Source: Zygnema cylindricum
Lineage: Eukaryota; Streptophyta; Zygnematophyceae; Zygnematales; Zygnemataceae
DNA length: 64,000 nt
Direction of reading: 5' to 3'
Assembly (NCBI GenBank): GCA_037447655.1
Contig: JBBHKE010001099.1
Location: forward strand, 130,818-194,817
Part shown: piece by piece, positions 57,441-64,000 of the stretch
How the letters are laid out: each line of letters opens with the position of its first letter
Position numbering within the stretch: position 1 is the first letter of the stretch
Made by a program: the position numbers and the translations under genes
Notes under the pieces: model-generated
The model's database searches: none
Seen by the model: the letters and a program-made list of their open reading frames with translations, nothing else
What the model was told of the DNA's origin: nothing

Positions 57441-58254
57441 TTTCCACCACGTCTTCCGCTTCGGGTAGAGTTGTCACTGGAGTTTCCACAGCCGAGTCCT
57501 TTTCGGTCTGATTTGTACCTGCAAGAATGTCATCTTCTCTAAAACCTTGATAGTTAGGAAGCTCAAAGTCATCGGAATTTTCCGACTCAAATCTGATTTT
57601 TACTAACTTTGTATATTTGAAGGGATCCACAGACTTTCCTTCATCCATAACTACTAGATGCTTTACTAAGATTATATCTTCCCTTTTTAGATCATAAACT
57701 CGATATCCTTTAACATCCTCATCATATCCTAATAAGTATCCCGGTTTTTCTTTAGGATCTAGCTTCCAATTAGACCGATCTGTATCTAAACTGAATACTT
57801 GACTACCGAAAACCTTTAAGTGAGATATGTTTGGTTTCCGGCCTGTCCATCTCTCATAAGGTGTTTGATCTTTTATAGCTGAAGTAAAAACTCTTTTTTT
57901 TAAGTAATAAGCACAGTTCATTGCTTCTACCCAAAACCTTTTTCCTATCTTCTTATCTGACAACATACTTCTAGCACTATCACTTAGTGTTCTATTTAAC
58001 CTTTCACCTGCCCTTTTCTGTTCCGAGTTTTTTGGAGCTGTTCTTTGGTGTTGGACCTCATCTTCCCTCAGAAAATCCTCAAACTCGTTAGAAGTATACT
58101 CTCCACCATTGTCACTTCTTATTCTCTTGATTGGAGTTTCATGGAGTTTTTCGCTCCATGCTTTATATTGTCTAAAACAATCCTTAGCTTCGGACTTGTT
58201 TTTCAAAAAATACACTCGAGAATACCGAGACCAATCATCACTGATAGTCATCAT
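57355..58254 (-). pseudogene. Copia integrase
   Basis: Frame of about 299 residues with the catalytic core: DDWSRYSRVYFLKNKSEA, RSDNGGEYTSNEF, and RLNRTLSDSARSML leading to the catalytic Glu region, where the usual NG(V/I)AER block is altered. Then TPYERWTGRKPN and GYLLGYDEDVKGYRVYD. An acidic linker (SDDFELPNYQGF) leads toward the reverse transcriptase. It overlaps the reverse transcriptase frame by about 86 nt in another phase, which indicates a frameshift. Confidence 0.9.
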
Positions 58255-58317
58255 AAATCTCTTCCCCCCCCGGTGAGGGCACTTCAGCCGATCCCCAAAT
58301 ATCTGTGTGTACTAGAT

Positions 58318-59256
58318 CTAGAATTTTTTTTCTCCCATATAGGTGGCTATTTTAGGAAACGGTAATCTGTGTGTTTTACCTTGAGCACATCCACTACAAT
58401 CACTAATATTATCACTCTCACTGAATTTAATCCCTTCCACCACTCCCATCTTTTTCATCTCTCTTAACTTGTCTAGATTCACATGCCCAAGCCTCTTATG
58501 CCACATCATAATATCATAAACACCAGCATAATAAAGTTTCTTCGTTTCATTACTTAAAACCAGCCTAAACATCCCATGGCTACCTTTCTCAGCAATGAAA
58601 TAGACATCCTCCTCAAAACTGGCAGTAAAGACTCCTTCCCTAGTGCTAGAAAAAAAACCCTTATCATCTAATACAGATGTAGAGATGAGGTTTTTGTTCA
58701 GCTCCGGAATAAACAATACATCGGAGAATGTTACTATGGATGTCTTTCCTTCTACTAACACTTTCAAATCTACCGATCCTACAAGAGTAGTGGTGACTAT
58801 CCTCCCATCGCCGTACTCTAACTCTACGGTGGGAATCTTTCTTATCTTAGTGAACAAGTGTCTATCCTTACACATGTGCATAGAGGCACCTGAATCTACA
58901 ATCCAACCTGCTTCACCTTTCAATCCACTGTAAGCACATTTCTGCCTTCGTGGAATTTCAACCTCGTTTTTCGCCTCCAACTCCTCATCTAAAAAGAGCT
59001 CATCGTCCTCGTCCTCGGATTCCGCCTCATGTACTTGTGTCACGAGGGCCTTTTTCTTTCCTCTCGGGGTACCACCGGTCTGCCCCTCCTTTAACCGAAG
59101 CTCGGTTAGCTTAGTGCACTCTGCCATATAGTGCCCAGGTTTCTTACAAAAATGACATAAACCTTTGGGAGCCCTTGGTCCGAACTCGTCGGTGTGATTT
59201 TTTGCTCCCTCCCCCCATAGTTTCCGACCGGTTTCTGGGAATCTATGTTCCTCCAA
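58318..59256 (-). pseudogene. Copia zinc knuckle, protease and GAG-pre-integrase
   Basis: A 312-residue frame with the CCHC knuckle CHFCKKPGHYMAEC, an acidic stretch, the protease active site GWIVDSGASMHMC, and the integrase N-terminal zinc site HKRLGHVNLDKL...CSGCAQGK. It connects gag to the integrase core but a frameshift lies near 58260-58320. Confidence 0.92.
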
Positions 59257-60053
59257 TCGGTCGCAGTTGCCAAGGCTTGGCCACTCTTTCCTCCCCTTTG
59301 GATTTCAACCGTATTCTCCCGAACGAGAATCATCCCTACCACTGAGTTCCATATCCACCTTGAGTCAGGCAAGTCCTGCACACGGTTGACTATGTTCTCG
59401 AACTCATCGGGTAACTTCATCAGTAAACAGTTAACCTTTTCTTTTTCACTAAAATCTTTTCCCGCACTCTCTAGCTCCATGAAGAGTGTAGCAAGCTCAT
59501 TGCAAAAATCCAACATCTTCCCCCCTTTTTTTACATACTCCTTAACTTTCTGATCAGCCAACTGTTGTTGCTAAATTGTACCACTTCGGTACATCTCTAT
59601 GCGAGCCATCCAAAGATTAGATGCCCTTTCTACCTGCGAATGAGGACATGCAAGTCCTTGAGTGAGATGGCGTAGTATGAAGTGCTTTGCTGCCAAATTG
59701 TTGAAGTCTCAGGTTTCAGTATCATTCTCCTCGTTCCTCGGAATAGGTGACATGAATGCCGAACCAGTTGTTATTTGTGTGGTCGCCTCCTTCTCTTTTC
59801 CTTTGTCCACCACCTCTCCTTCTTTTGTTTCCTCCGTTGAAGGTGGATCCTCTTTCTTGGTGAATCTGCTTCCTCCGAACCCTGGAGGAATTCTAAGACT
59901 TGATGGACACCCCAACCGTCCACTCACTATCCTCCAAAACCTTTTTTCGCATAAAGCTCCTATCATCATACTTTCCCAGTATATGAAGCCAGTTCCATTA
60001 AAGGTTGGTACCTTAGAGGGTGGGCACATAACCTGAAACTCTGAGACCTCCAT
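59106..60053 (-). pseudogene. Copia gag (broken)
   Basis: Two frames. The N-terminal part (60053-59709) has VPTFNGTGFIYWESMM, the usual start of copia gag, and a Glu/Lys-rich linker. The second (59561-59106) has KVKEYVKKGGKMLDFCNEL and VNCLLMKLPDEFENIV, the core helices. A TGA at about 59706, a TAG near 59573 and a frameshift near 59210 break it. Confidence 0.85.
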
Positions 60054-60116
60054 AAGTCCTCAGAGTGGACAGCTTTTAAGAAGCCTCTGGGATAACCCTA
60101 ACCCTTTTGTGTTTCA

Positions 60117-61134
60117 GCAAAAACAACTGCCACCCTGGCAGACAATAACTCTGACGAACTTCACCCCTTATGAAGGTAAGACTCCTTTGAGTCTATAGCA
60201 AAAAGAATCTCTGAATTTGCTCCCCTGAGCAGTAAGTTATGGAGGGTCAAAGTTGACCTTTTGTATAGAAGCTCTCTGGGAGAGAGGGTCCTATCTCCTA
60301 ATTTTTCTAAGTCCCATCTCTCTCACAGACTCTATCTACTGATGTACGTAGCCAATCAGATTACTCCTCCTTACACAAAAGTACAGCTGCCGGTGTACTT
60401 TTTGTACGTACACTGTACGACATAGCCTAAATGTCAACACGTGTTATGTCCGGATTCGCTCCCGTAATCCTCGGAGATGCCGCTATCCAATGTAATTCCG
60501 CCACGTGTCATCCGATGTGGTGATGACCACAAACCGCCGAAATCCTCTTCCGCGATCTTGGCGTTAATTCCGGCCGTCCGATTAAATTCACATTTAATCG
60601 TAGCCGTAATAAATACATGCTCGGTATTCGTTTCATTAAAGAAATATATGCGCAATATTCATTTCATTAAAGAAATATATGCGCGGTATTGGTTTCTTAT
60701 CCTTACCGTAATCAGTACTTTTACATTAATGGATCTATGTCTCCCGTAAACAGTTACAGTTAATTGAATTATCCTACTTGACAATGTTTAATTAAATATC
60801 AAACCATATAGTATGTAACACTAGTTAAAGACTTAACGGCTAAGGCTACCGGCTACCGGCTACCGGCTACCAGCTGTCTGCTGTCCGGTTGGTACCAGGA
60901 TCAAATCCTGTGGCCGGCACATACCTTTTAGTAAATAAATCTCTAACTAATATATATTTCCCGTAAACCTCTGGATAGCCTAGGTAGCCATGGCTCTAGC
61001 CCCCTCTCCAATTTCTCAGTGACTGCGACAAGTTTGAGAGTTGGAGAGAGAAGTTAGAGGTAGACTGCCTCAGCTTTTTTCTATATTTCTATTTAGACTT
61101 AGAAAATACTTTTAATGGACCATTTATTTCTACA
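60117..61134 (-). repeat. 5' LTR of the complete copia element
   Basis: About 1,018 bp. It contains an additional ACCGGCT unit and a duplicated TTCATTAAAGAAATATATGC piece (about 60630-60680) compared with the 3' LTR. The element strand starts TGTAGAAAT at 61134. Confidence 0.88.
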
Positions 61135-61179
61135 TGAGATGATCTTACCCTTCCGTCACCCTCATCCTCACCCTCAACT

Positions 61180-61350
61180 TCATCCACCAACCCCTCTCTC
61201 CCCTCCACCCCCACCTCCCACTCCCTCTTCCCCTTCCCCTCCTCTTCCTCTCCCTCCCTCTCCCCTTTCTTCTACCTCTCTCCTCTCCCTCCCCCTCTCC
61301 CTCTCCCTCCCTCCCCCCCCGCGTCTTTCCCACCCCTCTTCCCTCTCCCT
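61180..61350. repeat. CT/CCC-rich low-complexity tract
   Basis: Almost pure pyrimidine on the plus strand, similar in style to the tract in the TRM2A intron. It lies just right of the copia element and might be intronic to the gene ending at 61839. Confidence 0.9.
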
Positions 61351-61437
61351 ATTAACAGGGTGCAATTCGCATGCTTTCAACTCTCCCGGCTCCAATAGTT
61401 TTGCCATAAAACTGTTGCTGCTTAGTTTGTTTTTTAC

Positions 61438-61582
61438 ATTTATGTTTATGTTTATGCTTATGTTTATGTTTATTGTATGTTTATGTTTATGTACATGTTT
61501 ATGTCTATTGTGTGTTTATGTTATTGTTTATGTTTATGTTTTTTATATTTAGGTTTATGCTTATGTTTATGATTTGTTGGCA
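61438..61582. repeat. (TTTATG)n degenerate hexanucleotide repeat
   Basis: About twenty imperfect copies of TTTATG with TTTGTG, TTTACA and TTTATA variants, ending 20 bp before an exon acceptor. Not a plant telomere repeat (TTTAGGG). Confidence 0.85.
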
Positions 61583-61602
61583 TCTCTTTGTTAATTTTAC
61601 AG

Positions 61603-61839
61603 AACACATCTGCCATTCATGGAGTTCTCGAGCAAACATATCGTGAAGGAAGAGAGGAACGCTCTGAGATCTACTCTAAATTGGGTGAGGCATTGAAGAA
61701 TGCTATTTCTGCTGATAGAGAGAGTGGAAAGGGATTTCATGATGGCCGTCCACACGAGTATGTTTCTTCTGGTGTCTTAAAAACTGTTTGCCGATACTCT
61801 GGATTTAATGGCCGAAATATGCCAACATCCGTGGAGTAG
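61603..61839 (+). CDS. Terminal exon of an unrecognised gene
   Basis: After the acceptor TTTTACAG, 79 codons in phase 0 end in TAG. The frame contains VLEQTYREGREERSEIYSKL and KGFHDGRPHEYVSS, a charged helical stretch followed by a short Gly/His part, and ends NMPTSVE. Codon use and the clean acceptor look genuine. I do not recognise the family. Its upstream exons should lie to the left, where the copia element now sits, so either the intron is very long or the gene is split by the insertion. Confidence 0.5.
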   Translation, partial: NTSAIHGVLEQTYREGREERSEIYSKLGEALKNAISADRESGKGFHDGRPHEYVSSGVLKTVCRYSGFNGRNMPTSVE

Positions 61840-62899
61840 TCAAAGAATTTACTGTTACTTTTTTGTTTAATGTATTTTAATAGTGTTTTGTAAAAATAGC
61901 TCAAGTTTTTCTACGAGTGTCTCGTAAAGAATAGTTTTCCTGTACAATTGTATTTTAGATTTTTTTGGACTTCTTTCTTGGGGTTTTCAATAAGTTTACA
62001 AAGAGGAATGTAGGATCTCTCGTTCATTTGGTACTTCATGATTTTATTTTTTTGTTGAGAGTGTCATAACTTTGATTGGTGATGCTTTTTGAGAAGAGTG
62101 GGAACTCTGAGTAGCGACAGAGTTGTTTATAGGTGGTTGAAATTAAAGATCTGAGGAGAGTTCTCGAAATGAGATTTTCCTAATTTGATTTCTTTCAACT
62201 TTTTTAGTCTGATTTTTTTTTTTCGATCAAGTTGTTCCACCTTGTTGCCCATCTAATTGTAAGCTTTTTTTGTGGTTCTTTACAAAGGTTCCCCTAATCT
62301 ATGACTATTTCTTTTAAATGGAGCTATCTGCTAAATATGTAATCTTACCTTACATCCACTATAATCTCCACTAGAAAAAAAAAAAAAAATGGAATGCAAG
62401 AGATTGGAGGACATATGGTTCCTTTCCATGTTTGCACTTGTTTCTAATTCTCTTCTATTGACTTTTGATTTTAGTTTTATTGTTTTTGTTCATCTTCTCT
62501 ATTCTGGCTTTCTCTTCTGGTACTTCATTATGTAGCATTAACAATTCATAGCCTTAATCGTTGAACCCATGATTAGAAAGCAAAGTCTAGTTGATTGACG
62601 ACTTAAGAAAACCGAAAAACAATCACAACCATAGTTCACACATGTAACCAGAAGACAAAAATTATCAATTTGATTACTATTTGGTGAAGCAATTGAGGAA
62701 TACACATGAGCTTACGCTTATGCCCAATCTCTAAACGACTCTAACGATCTCCTATCTGCTCAACCCATCCTCACAAAACCCTGAAAGCTCATGTACAAGT
62801 AAACGCTAACTATTTTACATACTCAACCTACATGGAAAAGGTTTACCGTACAGAAAAATAAAACATGTACTAAAAATATATTTGTTCCGCTTTTTTAAG
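61840..62899. other. Intergenic DNA between convergent terminal exons
   Basis: T-rich on the left (likely 3' untranslated region of the plus-strand gene) and A-rich on the right (the minus-strand gene). No other exon was recognised. Confidence 0.5.
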
Positions 62900-63013
62900 C
62901 TACTTGGTGGCTACAAAGGTCTCCACAGCGCGTCCATTCAGAGGCATTTGGGGTCGGTTGTTGGTCCAATCTCTATGGGCGACTGCTGAGATGGCGTCGT
63001 AAAACTTCATCAC
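62900..63013 (-). CDS. Terminal exon of an unrecognised gene
   Basis: On the minus strand an acceptor (TTTTGCAG) is followed by 37 codons, VMKFYDAISAVAHRDW through GRAVETFVATK, and a TAG stop. The composition is protein-like and unlike the surrounding AT-rich DNA. The preceding exon was not found within the window, so the gene probably continues beyond 64000. Function unknown. Confidence 0.4.
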   Translation of the reverse strand: MMKFYDAISAVAHRDWTNNRPQMPLNGRAVETFVATK

Positions 63014-64000
63014 CTGCAAAAGAGACAAAAAAAGGTTTCAAGTTAGAAAAAGGAAGAAGTCATTAAAGAGTAGATTGTCAGCTAGAAACAAGACTGCAAT
63101 TCATGGTTCTTCGTAATAGTTTTTTGGGCAGAATGACAGGAACAAATTGACTTAAAAACCTATCACAAAAACATAATCGCAATTGAAACACACGTAAAGG
63201 TGAATCTCTCTTGCTTGAATAGTGTTGAAATTGTTTAATCTGAGATATGACAACTGACTATAAGTGGAACCAATTTTGTTTTGGAACTCAAATTTGTGAC
63301 AACTTTTTGTTGTTTTGGAAAACTTTGTTTTGCGACTGAGTTCCAACTCTCGACCGACAAAATAAAAATAAAAAATAAAGAGAGAGAGATAGCCAGCCGA
63401 ATTGCATCACCATCTTTAAGATTTTATGCAGGCTGAAGAATAAAAAATTAAGAAGTACAGAATTAAACTATTCAATTGTTAACTTACCTGAACAACTTAT
63501 TAAATTATTCCGGTGTTTATTTTCTATTTTTTAAACTACTCACGACATGCATATGTGCAAGTTAACACTACCAGGAAGGAGAAAAGAATAAAATATAATT
63601 AAGAAAAATAAGGAAAAGAGGGGAAAAGTTCGCTCCCACCTATCCCACGGAGACATATTGATGTTTGGCCAAAACGAACCACTCCACGATTTCAGTGCAT
63701 CCCGGGGTAGTGAGAGAGCCCAAATAAGTGTACACCCTTTGACTTTAGCTCTTGTAGTTCAAGGAGGCCCAGTCAGCAGTAAGAGTGAAGTTCACGGAGG
63801 AGACAATTTTAGGGATCGAATCCACAATTCTGGAAAAAACAAGGGAAATGACAAAAGAAGAAAAGGAAAGGAAGAGAAAACGTGTAAGAGAAAATTAAGG
63901 TAGTGGAAAACGTCGTATAGAGTGTTTCATGGAGCAGATGGCGTGAAGGTTGGAAATTACAATTTTGAGACAGGAATCAGACAGATTTGAAGGCAGTAGG
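63014..64000. other. AT-rich DNA, no gene seen
   Basis: Probably intron or flank of the minus-strand gene. A short plus-strand frame at 63658-63903 has no supporting features. Confidence 0.4.

Larger units (their letters stand above)
54701..61134 (-). mobile_element. Ty1/copia retrotransposon, structurally complete but defective
   Basis: A 6.4-kb element on the minus strand with LTRs at 60117-61134 (5') and 54701-55678 (3'). The order is gag, protease, integrase, reverse transcriptase, RNase H, which defines copia. A purine-rich polypurine tract (about 55679-55692) precedes the 3' LTR, which begins TGTAGAAATT. No 5-bp target duplication was recognised, and I could not match the primer-binding site after the 5' LTR to a tRNA. 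Several stops and frameshifts break the polyprotein, so it should not move by itself. Confidence 0.92.

Noticed and set aside
61115-61552. Pro/Ser/Leu-rich plus-strand ORF of 145 residues
   Set aside because: Low-complexity CT and TTTATG repeats; no start context or conserved domain.
61438-61582. TTTATG array as an interstitial telomere
   Set aside because: The unit is not TTTAGGG or a known plant variant and the array is highly degenerate.

Overview
The window is nuclear DNA from a streptophyte plant. Reasons: spliced genes with GT-AG (and two GC-AG) introns, a plastid carotenoid-pathway gene (Z-ISO), plant-type CCCH/TRM2A and HEI10 genes, intronless nuclear tRNA-Lys genes, and plant Ty1/copia retrotransposons. 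A non-seed plant (bryophyte, lycophyte or streptophyte alga) is my guess, because a PRUNE-type DHH phosphoesterase and a small secreted LRR-EGF protein are present. The sequence alone does not settle the species. Exon boundaries below were assembled by hand from splice sites, reading frame and recalled family conservation; no alignment was run.

Layout. 0.3-5.8 kb (-): 5' two-thirds of cytosolic glucose-6-phosphate isomerase, running off the left edge. 6.7-9.1 kb: non-autonomous DNA transposons (MITEs) with TA target sites, sitting in and around a duplicated segment. 9.3-11.9 kb: decayed sequence with the tail of a non-LTR retroelement. 13.2-17.1 kb (-): PRUNE-like phosphoesterase. 17.8-19.9 kb (+): Z-ISO, divergent from it. 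20.7 and 21.1 kb: two identical tRNA-Lys(UUU) genes. 21.5-23.9 kb (+): secreted LRR-EGF protein. 25.1-25.95 kb: a run of different minisatellites. 26.6-32.7 kb (-): methionine aminopeptidase 2, divergent from 33.1-40.0 kb (+): CCCH zinc finger/tRNA m5U methyltransferase. 41.7-43.7 kb (-): meiotic RING protein HEI10. 44.4-45.9 kb: MITE cluster including a large inverted repeat. 45.9-61.1 kb: retrotransposon block with one truncated copia element, fragments of a second family, an assembly gap of 10 Ns, an A+G-rich stretch with a gag-like ORF, and one structurally complete copia element. 61.6 and 62.9 kb: terminal exons of two unrecognised convergent genes.

The host genes form no pathway. They are housekeeping (glycolysis, N-terminal Met removal, tRNA modification, polyphosphate/nucleotide chemistry), plastid (carotenoid isomerisation), meiotic (crossover) and extracellular genes. 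Six models (PRUNE 458 aa, Z-ISO 379, LRR-EGF 254, MetAP2 472, TRM2A 818, HEI10 322) close in frame from start to stop. PRUNE/Z-ISO and MetAP2/TRM2A are head-to-head pairs. I found no convincing new multi-gene system. The most unusual items are the one-exon-per-repeat LRR-EGF gene, the PRUNE-like gene, and the TA-inserted MITE families, one of which has its empty site preserved in a nearby duplicate.
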